Shown piece by piece: positions 24,702 through 33,911 of a stretch of DNA of 48,174 bases. Both the position numbers and the translations under genes were made by a program. The stretch comes from Oscillospiraceae bacterium (GTDB lineage Bacteria > Bacillota > Clostridia > Oscillospirales > Oscillospiraceae): contig CACWYC010000010.1 of the NCBI GenBank assembly GCA_902765025.1, positions 1-48,174 of the forward strand. The letters run 5' to 3'. The notes beneath the pieces are model-generated. The model was not told the DNA's origin and ran no database searches. It saw only the letters and a list, made by a program, of their open reading frames with translations. Numbering within the stretch: position 1 is the first letter of the stretch; each line of letters opens with the position of its first letter.

Positions 24702-25931
24702 TCAGGCGTTGTTGTTGCCCTCCCAGTGGTTCACGCAGACGGCGCAGGAAGCATCGCCCACCACGTTCAGCGCAGTACGGCCCATGTCGAACAGGCGGTC
24801 GATACCGTAGATGATGCCGATGTAGGTGGGAGGCACGCCCACGGCATCCAGCACCATGGCCAGCATGATCATGCCGGCGCCGGAGGTACCGGCGGTGCCG
24901 ATGGAGGCCAGGGTGGCGGTGACCACGATGATGATCATCTGGGTCAGGGTCAGGTCGATGCCGATGCACTTAGCCAGGAAGATGGCAGCCACGCACTGGT
25001 AGATAGCGGTACCGTCCATGTTGACGGTGGCGCCCAGAGGCAGCACGAAGGAGGAAACCTCAGTGTCCACATTCATGTCGTCGCAGCACTCCTTGGTGAT
25101 GGGCAGAGAGGCGACAGAGGAAGTGGAGGTGAAAGCGAAGGCAGCAGCGGGGAATATCTTCTTAAAGAAGGTGATGGGGGACATCTTGGCGAAGACCTTG
25201 ACGGACAGGCTGTACACCAACACCACGTGAATGATGTAGCCGATGTAAGCAGCCAGCAGCACCAGGCCCAGGTGACCCAGGATTTTGGGACCCTGCGCGG
25301 CCACGACCCACACCATCAGGGCGAACACGCCGTAGGGAGACAGGGCCAAGATGAAGCCCATCACCCGCTGGGTGACCTCGTTGAAGGAGGTGATGAAATC
25401 GCCGAAGGGCTTGCCCTTGTCACCGGCCACCAGGATGCCGCAGCCAAAGGCAATGGAAATGACGATGATCTGCAGCATGGAGGAGGTGGACAGAGGCGAG
25501 ATGGCGTTGTTGGGGAAGATGTTGACGATGGTGTCCATCAGGTTGGAGGACTTTGCCTCGTAGGCCGCATCCTCAGCCAGGCTCAGCACGGGGAAAGCGC
25601 CCTTGAAGATGTTGGCCACGATCAGGCCGATGATGCAGGCGATGGCGGTGGTCACCAGGAAGTACGCCACGGTCTTCCAGCCGATCTTGCCCACCTTGCC
25701 GATGTCGCCCATGGAGATGACGCCGTCCATGATGCTCAGCAGCACCAGGGGCACCACGATGAACTTCAGCAGGTTGACAAAGATATCGCCGAAGGGCTTG
25801 ATGTACTTGGCGGTGAATGCACCGGCCGCGTCAGCGCCCATGGCCATCCAGAAGATGGCACCCACGATGATACCGGCCACCAGGCCGATCAGGATCTTCA
25901 CGCCGAGATTCATTTTTTTCTTCTCTTGCAT
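24702..25931 (-). CDS. Dicarboxylate/amino acid:cation symporter (SLC1/DAACS family)
   Basis: Sodium- or proton-coupled uptake of glutamate/aspartate or C4-dicarboxylates at the cytoplasmic membrane. The 409-residue protein has the family hallmarks: hairpin 1 with the serine-rich TSTSSVASLP (about residues 270-279), NMDGT in helix 7 (about 307-311), hairpin 2 SIGTAGTSGAG (about 341-351), and helix 8 with DRLFDMGRTALNVVGD, whose Asp and Arg bind the substrate amino and side-chain groups. The helix 8 arginine favours an acidic amino acid substrate. ATG at 25931 has AAAGGAG nine bases upstream. An Asp/Glu racemase gene is encoded just to the right, but in another operon. Confidence 0.93.
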   Translation of the reverse strand: MQEKKKMNLGVKILIGLVAGIIVGAIFWMAMGADAAGAFTAKYIKPFGDIFVNLLKFIVVPLVLLSIMDGVISMGDIGKVGKIGWKTVAYFLVTTAIACIIGLIVANIFKGAFPVLSLAEDAAYEAKSSNLMDTIVNIFPNNAISPLSTSSMLQIIVISIAFGCGILVAGDKGKPFGDFITSFNEVTQRVMGFILALSPYGVFALMVWVVAAQGPKILGHLGLVLLAAYIGYIIHVVLVYSLSVKVFAKMSPITFFKKIFPAAAFAFTSTSSVASLPITKECCDDMNVDTEVSSFVLPLGATVNMDGTAIYQCVAAIFLAKCIGIDLTLTQMIIIVVTATLASIGTAGTSGAGMIMLAMVLDAVGVPPTYIGIIYGIDRLFDMGRTALNVVGDASCAVCVNHWEGNNNA

Positions 25932-25980
25932 TTTACGACTCTCCTTTCAATAAAACACAATCGGTTCTCCCGATGCAGAA

Positions 25981-26009
25981 AGTATACACGATTCAACCCC
26001 CGTTGTTAA
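25981..26009 (-). promoter_or_regulatory. Promoter of the symporter gene
   Basis: TTAACA (26009-26004), a 17-base spacer and TATACT (25986-25981), about 50 bases before the start codon. Confidence 0.72.
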
Positions 26010-26051
26010 GCCCATTTTCTTCCAAATAAAAACTTTTGGATAATCAAACAA

Positions 26052-26098
26052 ATTTTAATGGATAGTTTCGCCATAATCACGAAACTATCCATTAAAAT
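26052..26098 (-). terminator. 19-bp perfect inverted repeat, probable terminator of the hprK-to-racemase operon
   Basis: Arms 26052-26070 and 26080-26098 are perfectly complementary around a 9-base loop. On the minus strand the hairpin ends in AAAATTTGTTTG, a weak T-rich tail. It is strikingly AT-rich for this genome. It may instead be an operator or attenuator for the symporter gene. Confidence 0.6.
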
Positions 26099-26132
26099 AG
26101 CGTTTCTTGTTAATATCTGTCAAAATGTAAAC

Positions 26133-26837
26133 TTATCGCTTCACTTCATACCCGCAGAATCGTATGGCGGCCGCTGCCAATTCCGCCGTGGGATCGATAA
26201 AAGGCCCGGGTGCATCCAGGCTGTCCGCCAGAATGGGCAGCTCCGTGCAGCCTAAAATAAAGTAGTCCGCTCCCCTGCCCCGCAGCCCATCCAGCAGCTT
26301 GGCCCACGGCTCCGCCGCCTCGGTCAGCGGCCGGGACGCCTTGACCACGTCATAGATGAGATACATCAGCGTCTTGCGCTGCACCTCATCGGGCACCACG
26401 GTCTCCACACCCGCCTCTGCCAGCGCCCGGTCATACAGTCCTGTAGACAGCGTGCCGGTGGTGGCCAGGATGGCCCCTTTCTTCCCGGGGAACCGTTTCG
26501 CCGCTTCCCGGGCAGAGATTTCCAGCATATTTAAAATAGGTGTGTCCGTCAGCTCCTGCAGCCGGGGTATGAAGTAATGGGCCGTGTTGCAGGGCACGAT
26601 GATGCAGTCGGCGCCGCATTTTTCCAGATTGCGCAGCGCCGAGGTCATCTCCTCCGTAGGGTCTTTTCCGCCCCGGAGAATGGCCGCCGTGCGGTCGGGA
26701 ATGGCGGCGTTGTTGTCGATAAAGATGCGGATATGGTCGTTGTCGCTGTCCGCCTTAGTCATCACCACGATTTTGCGGAACAAATCCGCCGTGGCCAAAG
26801 GCCCCATGCCGCCCAGAATACCGATGGTTTTCTTCAT
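26133..26837 (-). CDS. Aspartate/glutamate racemase family protein
   Basis: Cofactor-independent racemase using two cysteines. The 234-residue protein has the N-terminal GILGGMGPLAT, the first catalytic cysteine in VPCNTAHYF (about residue 82) and the second in GCTELP (about 194), as in aspartate racemases of the RacX/YgeA group. It interconverts L- and D-amino acids; aspartate or glutamate is likely, but the substrate is not settled by sequence. ATG at 26837 has GAGG eight bases upstream; GTG at 26846 is an alternative. Last gene of a long operon, 10 bases after the TauE gene. Confidence 0.9.
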   Translation of the reverse strand: MKKTIGILGGMGPLATADLFRKIVVMTKADSDNDHIRIFIDNNAAIPDRTAAILRGGKDPTEEMTSALRNLEKCGADCIIVPCNTAHYFIPRLQELTDTPILNMLEISAREAAKRFPGKKGAILATTGTLSTGLYDRALAEAGVETVVPDEVQRKTLMYLIYDVVKASRPLTEAAEPWAKLLDGLRGRGADYFILGCTELPILADSLDAPGPFIDPTAELAAAAIRFCGYEVKR

Positions 26838-26847
26838 ACCCTTCACC

Positions 26848-27639
26848 TCACACCAGTTCCGTAATCACCTTTACCGCCAGCAGCGCCAGCACCACCAGAA
26901 TCACCGGCTTCACGATTTTCGCGCCGTTCTTGATGGCCATGCCGGAGCCGATATAATGGCCCGCGATGGACGCCACCGCCCCGATAAGGCCCAGCACGAT
27001 AAACACCTTACCGCTTAAAAACGACGTCACCAGCGCGCCGATGTTGCTGGAAAGGTTCACCAGCTTCACGTTGCCGGAGGCCGTCCGCAAATCCATTTTT
27101 GCAAAATTACAGTAAATGAGAATAAGAAACGTGCCCGTGCCGGGGCCGTAAAAGCCGTCGTAGGCCCCCACGATCAGCGACGCCGCCAGCACAATGGCCG
27201 CCCGCCGGGTTTCGGGCATCTCGCCCCGCTCCTCCGGGAACGTCCGCTGCCGCAGCACCACCACCGCCACGATGGGCAGCACCACCAGCAACAGCCACTT
27301 TAAGTACCGCTCGTCCAATGCCAGCTGCAGCCGGGTGCCCAGGTGGGCGCCGGCCAGCGCCAGCGCGATGGACGGCACCCCCAGCTTCCAGTCCACGAAG
27401 CCGCCCTTGATAAACCGCCCCGCCGACACGGATGTGCCGATGCAGGAGGACAGCTTGTTGGTGCCCAGGGCCAGGTGGGCCGGCAGGCCCGCGATGAGAT
27501 AGGTGGGCACGGAGATAATGCCCCCTCCCCCGGCGACGCCGTCCACAAAGGAGGCCAGAAACACGCCCACGATGACGATGACCACCATCTGCACCGTCAT
27601 GGGCATGGGAAACAGCATCTGCCGTATCAGTTCCGCCAT
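26848..27639 (-). CDS. TauE/SafE family membrane permease
   Basis: The 263-residue polytopic protein has seven or eight hydrophobic segments and the paired family motifs: SFVDGVAGGGGIISVPTYLIAGLPAHLALGTNKLSS in the first half (segments at about residues 30-65) and GAYDGFYGPGTGTFLI in the second (about 157-172). Family members export sulfite, sulfoacetate or other anions; the substrate is unknown here. ATG at 27639 lies 4 bases after the dnaE stop. Confidence 0.9.
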   Translation of the reverse strand: MAELIRQMLFPMPMTVQMVVIVIVGVFLASFVDGVAGGGGIISVPTYLIAGLPAHLALGTNKLSSCIGTSVSAGRFIKGGFVDWKLGVPSIALALAGAHLGTRLQLALDERYLKWLLLVVLPIVAVVVLRQRTFPEERGEMPETRRAAIVLAASLIVGAYDGFYGPGTGTFLILIYCNFAKMDLRTASGNVKLVNLSSNIGALVTSFLSGKVFIVLGLIGAVASIAGHYIGSGMAIKNGAKIVKPVILVVLALLAVKVITELV

Positions 27640-27643
27640 GGTC

Positions 27644-30600
27644 TCACCTTCCCTCTTCCTCGCGTACTACCACGTTCTCCTCCCCCAGCCACTCCCGGCA
27701 CTCGTCCAGCAGCGCCGGGTGGTACAGGCAGTGGGTCAGCAGCATCTTGCCGGTATCCGCCAGGCGGATTTTCACCGGCGTGTCCCCCTCAAACATGGTC
27801 ATCACCAACTTCAAATGCTCGAATTCCCGACTCTCCAGCCCCGGCACCTTTAAGAAAACAGTGCGCTGCATGGGCTTGCGGGGTTTCTCCCGCTGGGCCG
27901 CCTCATAGGCGGCAAAAGCGGTGTCAATGGTCAAAAAGGTATTGCACATAATCTGGGGCGGCTTTTCGTCCCGAATGGACAGTCTGCCCTGCACCGCCAC
28001 AGCGGTGTTCACCGTCATGGAGCCGCCATAGAGCCCGATGCTCCTGTCAAAGCAGATGACCTCCATGGCCCCCGTCTCGTCCTCCACCGTCACGTAAGCC
28101 ATCAGCGTCTGCTTTTTGGTGGTCTGGGTCTTGCTGGCGGTGACGATACCGGCAATGGTGATGTCCTGCCCATCCCGGAATCTCCGGGGCCCATCCTCGG
28201 CGGCAAAGTCCTCCAAAATGGCGTGGATAGGCGCCGCGCCGATGGCCTTGGCCTTATGGCGATAGTTCACCATGGGGTGGCCGCTGATAAATAGTCCGGT
28301 GGTCTCCTTTTCCATAAACACCAGCTGGTCGGCGGAAAACTCCGGGATGTCCGGCAGCGGAATCATGCTGCCGCCGCCCCGGCTGCCGGAGGCCATGCCA
28401 AAGAAGTCCAGCTGCCCGTCCACGTTGGACTTGCGCTGTGACGCCACCGCGTCCAGCACCCGCTGGTAGACCTCCATCAGCTGGCTGCGCCGTGCGCCCA
28501 GGGAGTCGAACGCCCCGGCGCGAATCAGATTCTCCACCGCCCGGCGGTTCATTTCCGTGCAGTCGATCATCTTGGTGCAAAAGTCCTGGAAGGAGACGAA
28601 ATCCCCCTCCTCCTGCCGCTTGCGCATAATGGCCTGCACGAAGCCACGGCCGATGTTCTTGATGGCCACCAGGCCGAAGCGAATGCCGTTGCCCTCCACG
28701 GTGAAGCGGTCGTCGGAACGGTTGATGTCCGGCGGCAGCAGGTCGATGCCGCAGTTTTTGCACTCGGCGATGTACTCCGTCACCTTGTCGGTGTTGTCCA
28801 GCACGGAGGTCAGCAGCGCCGCCATGTACTCCCGCACGTGGTGGCACTTGAACCACGCCGTCTGGTAGGCCACCACCGCGTAGGACACGGCGTGGGCCTT
28901 GTTAAAGGCGTAGTTGGCAAAGTCGTAAATCTCATCGTAAATGGCGTTGGCAGTGGCCTCCGGGATGCCGTTGGCAATGCAGCCGCAGATGCCCCGGCTC
29001 TCGTCGCCGTACACGAACGCCTGCCGCTCCTTCTTAATCTGCTCCGCCTTTTTCTTGGAAATGGCCCGGCGCACCATGTCCGCCTGGCCCAGAGAGAAGC
29101 CGCCCAGCTGCTGGAAAATCTTAATCACCTGCTCCTGGTACACAATGCAGCCGTAAGTGATATCCAGAATGGGCTTTAGGGCGGGATGCTTGTAGGTAAT
29201 CAGCGTGGGATTATGCTTGCAGGCAATAAACCGGGGAATGGACTCCATGGGGCCGGGGCGGTACAGGGCGATAATCGCCGTAATGTCCTCGATATTCTCT
29301 GGCTTCAACCCCAGGCAAACGCCGGTCATGCCGCTGGATTCCATCTGGAACACGCCGGAGGTCTTGCCCGCCGTCAGCATGGCGAACACCTCCGGATCGT
29401 CCATGGGGATGTTCTCCAGACGGAAATCCGGCTCCTCCTGCTGCACCATCTTCACCGCGTCGTCCAGCACCGTCAGATTTCGCAGGCCCAAAAAGTCCAT
29501 TTTCAACAGGCCCAGCTCTTCCAGCGTAATCATGTTGTACTGGCACACGATGGCGTCGTCGTTCCGGGCCAGGGGCACGTATTCATACACCGGCCGCTTG
29601 GTGATCACCACACCCGCCGCATGTGTGCTGGCGTGGCGGGGCATGCCCTCCAGGGACTTGGCGGTGTCGATGAGCTTCTTCACCCGGGGGTCGGACTGGT
29701 ACATATCCCCCAGCTGCTTGCTGATCTTCAGCGCGTCGTCCAGGGTGATGTGCAGCGCGTTAGGCACCAGCTTGGCCACTACGTCCACCTCGGCGTAGGT
29801 CATGTTCAGCACTCTTCCCACGTCCCGGATGGCGCCCCGGGCGGCCATGGTGCCGAAGGTGACGATCTGGGCCACGTGGTCGTCGCCGTACTTTGCCCGC
29901 ACATAGTCCACCACTTCGCCCCGGCGGGTGTCGCCGAAGTCCATGTCGATATCGGGCATGGACACTCGCTCGGGGTTCAAAAAACGCTCGAAATACAGGC
30001 TGTACGCCATGGGGTCGATGTCGGTGATGTACAGGCAGTAGGACACCATGGAGCCCGCTGCCGAGCCACGGCCCGGCCCCACCGGGATGCCCACGCTCTT
30101 GGCGTAGCGCACGAAGTCAGACACAATGAGGAAATAGTCGGTAAAACCCATTTTCTCAATCATATCCAGCTCATATTGCAGCTGCCCCCGGTACTCCGGC
30201 CTGTCGCCATACCGCTCCATAAAGCCCTTGTCACACAGCTCCCGCAGGTAGGTGGGCGAGTCGTACCCCGCCGGCAGCTTAAATTCCGGCAGGTGGTATT
30301 TGCCGAACGTAAACTCCAGCTGGCACCGGTCAGCGATGCGCTGGGTGTTCTCCACCGCCTCGGGATAGGCGGCAAACAGTCGCTCCATCTCCTCGGTGGA
30401 GCGGAGATAGAAGTTCCGGGGCTCGTAGCGCATCCGGTTTTCATCGTCCACCGTCTTCCCCGTCTGGATGCACAGCAGCACGTCGTGGCTGTCGGCATCC
30501 TCCTTGCGCAGGTAGTGGGCGTCGTTGGTGCACACCAGGGGGATGCCCGTCTCCTGGTGCATCCGCAGCAGCGCCCGGTTGACGATGGCCTGGTCGGCTA

Positions 30601-31135
30601 TGCCGTGATCCTGCAATTCCAGGTAATAATTGTCCTGTCCAAACAGGGCGTTCATCTCCAAAGCGTAGGCCTTGGCCCCCTCGTAATCGTTGTTCAAGAT
30701 CCGCTTGGGCACCTCGCCGGCGAGGCAAGCCGACAGGGCGATCAAGCCCTCGTGGTGCTCCCGCAGCAGGTCCATGTCAATGCGGGGCTTGTTGTAAAAG
30801 CCCTCCACATAGGCCTGGGACACCATGTAGCTCAAATTCCGATAGCCCGTCTCATTCTGGCACAGCAGCACCAGATGGCGGGACTCGGCGTCGAATTCAT
30901 GGGTCTTGTCAAACCGGCTGCGGCGGGCCACGTAGACCTCGCAGCCGATGACGGGATGGATGCCCTCCGCCTTGCACGCCCGGTAGAAGTCGATGACGCC
31001 GTACATGGCGCCATGGTCGGTAATAGCGCAGGCCGTCTGCCCCATCTCCCGCACCAGCTTGGGCAGGTCGCGGATGCGGCAGGCACCGTCCAACAGGCTG
31101 TATTCCGTATGCACATGCAGATGTACGAAGGACAT
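27644..31135 (-). CDS. dnaE: DNA polymerase III subunit alpha (DnaE)
   Basis: C-family replicative polymerase; in Firmicutes DnaE works beside PolC, extending primers. The 1163-residue protein has the N-terminal PHP domain (HLHVHTEYSLLDG, residues 5-17), palm and catalytic aspartates in PDIDMDFGDTRR (about 395-406), fingers with GRGSAAGSMVSYCL, tandem HhH DNA-binding, and a C-terminal OB domain (ITIAGIVTASK). Length fits DnaE. ATG at 31135 has AAGGAG seven bases upstream. It sits 28 bases after whiA in the same operon. Confidence 0.97.
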   Translation of the reverse strand: MSFVHLHVHTEYSLLDGACRIRDLPKLVREMGQTACAITDHGAMYGVIDFYRACKAEGIHPVIGCEVYVARRSRFDKTHEFDAESRHLVLLCQNETGYRNLSYMVSQAYVEGFYNKPRIDMDLLREHHEGLIALSACLAGEVPKRILNNDYEGAKAYALEMNALFGQDNYYLELQDHGIADQAIVNRALLRMHQETGIPLVCTNDAHYLRKEDADSHDVLLCIQTGKTVDDENRMRYEPRNFYLRSTEEMERLFAAYPEAVENTQRIADRCQLEFTFGKYHLPEFKLPAGYDSPTYLRELCDKGFMERYGDRPEYRGQLQYELDMIEKMGFTDYFLIVSDFVRYAKSVGIPVGPGRGSAAGSMVSYCLYITDIDPMAYSLYFERFLNPERVSMPDIDMDFGDTRRGEVVDYVRAKYGDDHVAQIVTFGTMAARGAIRDVGRVLNMTYAEVDVVAKLVPNALHITLDDALKISKQLGDMYQSDPRVKKLIDTAKSLEGMPRHASTHAAGVVITKRPVYEYVPLARNDDAIVCQYNMITLEELGLLKMDFLGLRNLTVLDDAVKMVQQEEPDFRLENIPMDDPEVFAMLTAGKTSGVFQMESSGMTGVCLGLKPENIEDITAIIALYRPGPMESIPRFIACKHNPTLITYKHPALKPILDITYGCIVYQEQVIKIFQQLGGFSLGQADMVRRAISKKKAEQIKKERQAFVYGDESRGICGCIANGIPEATANAIYDEIYDFANYAFNKAHAVSYAVVAYQTAWFKCHHVREYMAALLTSVLDNTDKVTEYIAECKNCGIDLLPPDINRSDDRFTVEGNGIRFGLVAIKNIGRGFVQAIMRKRQEEGDFVSFQDFCTKMIDCTEMNRRAVENLIRAGAFDSLGARRSQLMEVYQRVLDAVASQRKSNVDGQLDFFGMASGSRGGGSMIPLPDIPEFSADQLVFMEKETTGLFISGHPMVNYRHKAKAIGAAPIHAILEDFAAEDGPRRFRDGQDITIAGIVTASKTQTTKKQTLMAYVTVEDETGAMEVICFDRSIGLYGGSMTVNTAVAVQGRLSIRDEKPPQIMCNTFLTIDTAFAAYEAAQREKPRKPMQRTVFLKVPGLESREFEHLKLVMTMFEGDTPVKIRLADTGKMLLTHCLYHPALLDECREWLGEENVVVREEEGR

Positions 31136-31163
31136 ATCCGTTCTCCTTAGTAAAAATGGCGTT

Positions 31164-32069
31164 TTATTCCACCGTTTTCGCCAATTCGCTGATTTTACGC
31201 AGCCGGTGGTTCAGGCAGGACTTGGTGATGGACGGGTTGTGGAGCCGGGCCAGCTCCGCCATGGACGCCTCCATGTTGGCCATCCGCAGCAGCGCCGTGA
31301 TCTTGAGCTGCTCCGGCAGGGCGTCCAGCTTCCCAGCGGTGCGCAGCTTCTCAATGTCACGGCACTGGCTCTCCGCCGCCTTCAACGTCTTGTCCAGGTT
31401 GGCGATGTCGCAGTTGGTGGCCCGGTTCACCTCGTTGCGCAGGGATTTGTTCACCTTGGCCGCCATAATCTCCGTGGCCGCCGCCGGGGCGCCGGTCATG
31501 GTCAAAAAGTCCTCAATGTGCTCCGACAGCTTGAAGTAGATCACCGCGTTGCCGCCCCGCATCACCGTGCGGGGTGCAAAGCCAGTGTCCTCCAGCAGCG
31601 TGGACACCTCCCGGCTGGCCTGGACGTGGGAGGAGGCCAGCTCCAGGTGATACCGCTTCTCCGGGTCGGTGACGCTGCCCCCTGCCAGGAAGGCCCCCCG
31701 CAGAAAGGCACAGCGGTCCGCCTCCTCCTCCAGAATGCCGAAGTTTACGTGCTGCACCAGCATCTGCCGGGGGTCAAAGCCCAGTGCGTCGATGATGCGG
31801 CCCAGCTTTTCCCCGTCGGTGATCTGGAAAACCAGCTTCCCGGCGGCGTCCTCCTCGGGCTGGCGGTCAAAATGGACGCCGAAGGCCTTTTGGAACAGCT
31901 TGGGCAGCCGCCCGGCAAAGTCACCGTTTTCCGTAATAATCCGCACCTCCTGGGTGGAGAAGGTGTTGCAGTACAGCAGCACGCCGTAGCACTCCGCCCG
32001 GGCCGCGGCTGTGCGCTGAATGGCGGTGCGGCACATCTCGTTTTTCACTCTCGCGGCAAAGGAAACCAT
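31164..32069 (-). CDS. whiA: DNA-binding protein WhiA
   Basis: The 301-residue protein has the WhiA N-terminal region, a degenerate LAGLIDADG homing-endonuclease-like domain (FLRGAFLAGGSVTDPEKRYHLEL, about residues 115-137 in segments) and a C-terminal helix-turn-helix (ALLRMANMEASMAELARL). WhiA affects cell division and chromosome segregation in Firmicutes and sporulation genes in actinobacteria. ATG at 32069. It follows rapZ by 18 bases, the standard rapZ-whiA pairing. Confidence 0.96.
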   Translation of the reverse strand: MVSFAARVKNEMCRTAIQRTAAARAECYGVLLYCNTFSTQEVRIITENGDFAGRLPKLFQKAFGVHFDRQPEEDAAGKLVFQITDGEKLGRIIDALGFDPRQMLVQHVNFGILEEEADRCAFLRGAFLAGGSVTDPEKRYHLELASSHVQASREVSTLLEDTGFAPRTVMRGGNAVIYFKLSEHIEDFLTMTGAPAAATEIMAAKVNKSLRNEVNRATNCDIANLDKTLKAAESQCRDIEKLRTAGKLDALPEQLKITALLRMANMEASMAELARLHNPSITKSCLNHRLRKISELAKTVE

Positions 32070-32087
32070 CTTCCCGCCTCCGTTTCG

Positions 32088-32945
32088 TTATCTGGAAATA
32101 TCCCGATGGCTCTCCGTGGTGGCATAGCCAGCCGCGGAAACGGCCGCCGCCATCTCGTGGGCGATGGCCACGCTGCGGTGGCGTCCGCCGGTGCAGCCGA
32201 AGGCCACCGTCACCATGGACTTGCCCTCCTGGCTGTACTGGGGCAGCAAAAAGGCCAGCAGATCCTTGGCCTTGGTGAGAAATTCCTGGGTCTGGGCAAA
32301 GGACAGCACATAGCGCTTCACGTTCTCCTCCAGCCCGGTGTGGTGCTTCAGCTCGTCCACGTAGTAGGGATTGGGCATAAAGCGCACGTCCAGCACCAGG
32401 TCCGCCTCCATGGGCAGGCCGTACTTAAAGCCAAAGGACATGACGTTCACCTGCAACGGCTCCTTGTTATTTCCCCCGCCGAACAGCTCCCGCAGCTCGC
32501 TGCGGAGCTTGGCGGTGGAATAGCTGGAAGTGTCGATCACCATGTCGGCGCTCTCCCGGACAGGGCGCATCAGTTCCTCTTCCTGGGCCACCGCACTTTC
32601 AATGGTCATGCCTTCTTTGGCCAGGGGGTGCTTGCGCCGGGTCTCCTTGTAGCGGTGGATGATGGTGGCGGTGTCCGTGTCCAGATACAACACCCGGCAC
32701 AGTGCGTTCATCTCCCGCAGCTTGTGCAGCGCCTCGCTGTACTCTTCCGCCGACTCGCCGGAGCGTACGTCGTACACAAAGGCCACCCGGTCGTATTTCC
32801 CCTGGGACGCCACGCAGAATTGGGCGAAGGCCACCATCATCTTGGCGGGCAGGTTTTCCACAATATAGAATCCGATATCCTCCAGAATCGCCGCAGCCGT
32901 CCGTTTGCCGCTGCCGCTGAGCCCGGAAATCAGCAGAATTTCCAT
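32088..32945 (-). CDS. rapZ: RapZ/YvcJ family nucleotide-binding adaptor
   Basis: The 285-residue protein has an N-terminal kinase-like domain and the conserved C-terminal domain (VTVAFGCTGGRHRSVAIAHEMA, about residues 244-265, seen as GCTGGRHRS). In enterobacteria RapZ senses glucosamine-6-phosphate and directs small-RNA decay; in Firmicutes YvcJ hydrolyses nucleotides. The Walker A reads GLSGSGKR (8-15): the usual Ser/Thr after Lys is arginine, followed by Thr. ATG at 32945. Neighbours murB and whiA are typical and fit a link to wall precursor supply. Confidence 0.95.
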   Translation of the reverse strand: MEILLISGLSGSGKRTAAAILEDIGFYIVENLPAKMMVAFAQFCVASQGKYDRVAFVYDVRSGESAEEYSEALHKLREMNALCRVLYLDTDTATIIHRYKETRRKHPLAKEGMTIESAVAQEEELMRPVRESADMVIDTSSYSTAKLRSELRELFGGGNNKEPLQVNVMSFGFKYGLPMEADLVLDVRFMPNPYYVDELKHHTGLEENVKRYVLSFAQTQEFLTKAKDLLAFLLPQYSQEGKSMVTVAFGCTGGRHRSVAIAHEMAAAVSAAGYATTESHRDISR

Positions 32946-32980
32946 CTCTATCTCTCTCCGTTATCCTCTGTTGCTGCGCT

Positions 32981-33892
32981 TCAGCGATAAATCCGCACCT
33001 CCGGCTCCAGCAGGACGCCGCTGCTGCGGTACACCGTCTGCTGCACCTGTTCTATCAAACCCAATATATCCGCCGCGGTGGCGCCGCCCCGGTTGATGAC
33101 GAAGCCCGCGTGCTTCTCCGACACCTGGGCCCCGCCTACGGTGAAGCCCTTGAGCCCCGCCTCCTGGATCAGCGCCCCGGCAAAGTACCCCTCGGGCCGC
33201 TTAAAGGTGCTGCCCGCGCTGGGGAATTCCAGGGGCTGGCTGGCCTTGCGTCTCGCCATCAGTTCATCCATCTCCCGGCGGATGTCGTCCTTATCTCCCT
33301 CCTGCAAGGTGAAGACTGCCCCAAGCACCACCGCCTCCGGGTGGTCGGTCAGATAACTGTGGCGATAGCGGAGATCCAGCGCCTCCACAGGCAGAAACCG
33401 GGTCTCGCCGTTTTCTAAAACGAACGCTCCCGCCAGCACATCCTTCATCTCTCCGCCGTAGGCCCCGGCGTTCATGCACACCGCACCGCCCACGCTGCCG
33501 GGAATACCGTGGGCAAAGGCCAGGCCGGAAAGGCCGTTTTGCTGGGCAAATACCGCCACACGGGCCAGAGAAAGCCCCGCCTCTGCGTAAAGCTGATTCC
33601 CTTTACGAAGCGCCATATTGCACATTTTCCCGGTGGAAATCACCAGTGCGTCCACGCCCTCGTCGGGAAACAGCACATTAGTGCCATTGCCCAGCACGAT
33701 GGTGCGGGCGCGGCACTCCTCCGCCAGCGCCAGCAGCGCCGTCAGCGCCTCCCCGCTTTGAGGAAAGGCCATCCGCTTCGCCGGCCCGCCCACCCGAAAG
33801 GAGATGTGCCCCGCCAGAGGCTCCTCCCCGCGGCAGTCCAGTCCGGGCAGTTGTTCTTTGATTTGGTTATCCAGGTCTTGATACCAGGCCAT
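32981..33892 (-). CDS. murB: UDP-N-acetylenolpyruvoylglucosamine reductase
   Basis: FAD enzyme making UDP-N-acetylmuramic acid for peptidoglycan. The 303-residue protein has HISFRVGGPAKRMAFP (about residues 29-44), the FAD-binding LGNGTNVLF, the catalytic YRHS (VEALDLRYRHSYL), and SAGSTFKRPEGYFAGALIQEAGLKG (about 225-249, in segments) with the catalytic serine of the type II enzyme. ATG at 33892 follows AGGAGG closely; the longer frame to 33946 is rejected. It precedes rapZ in the operon. Confidence 0.96.
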   Translation of the reverse strand: MAWYQDLDNQIKEQLPGLDCRGEEPLAGHISFRVGGPAKRMAFPQSGEALTALLALAEECRARTIVLGNGTNVLFPDEGVDALVISTGKMCNMALRKGNQLYAEAGLSLARVAVFAQQNGLSGLAFAHGIPGSVGGAVCMNAGAYGGEMKDVLAGAFVLENGETRFLPVEALDLRYRHSYLTDHPEAVVLGAVFTLQEGDKDDIRREMDELMARRKASQPLEFPSAGSTFKRPEGYFAGALIQEAGLKGFTVGGAQVSEKHAGFVINRGGATAADILGLIEQVQQTVYRSSGVLLEPEVRIYR

Positions 33893-33911
33893 AGTTCCTC
33901 CTAATGGGCTA

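Noticed and set aside
29186..31150. Plus-strand open frame of 654 codons
   Set aside because: Antisense of dnaE with low-complexity composition typical of shadow frames. The dnaE frame has all polymerase motifs.
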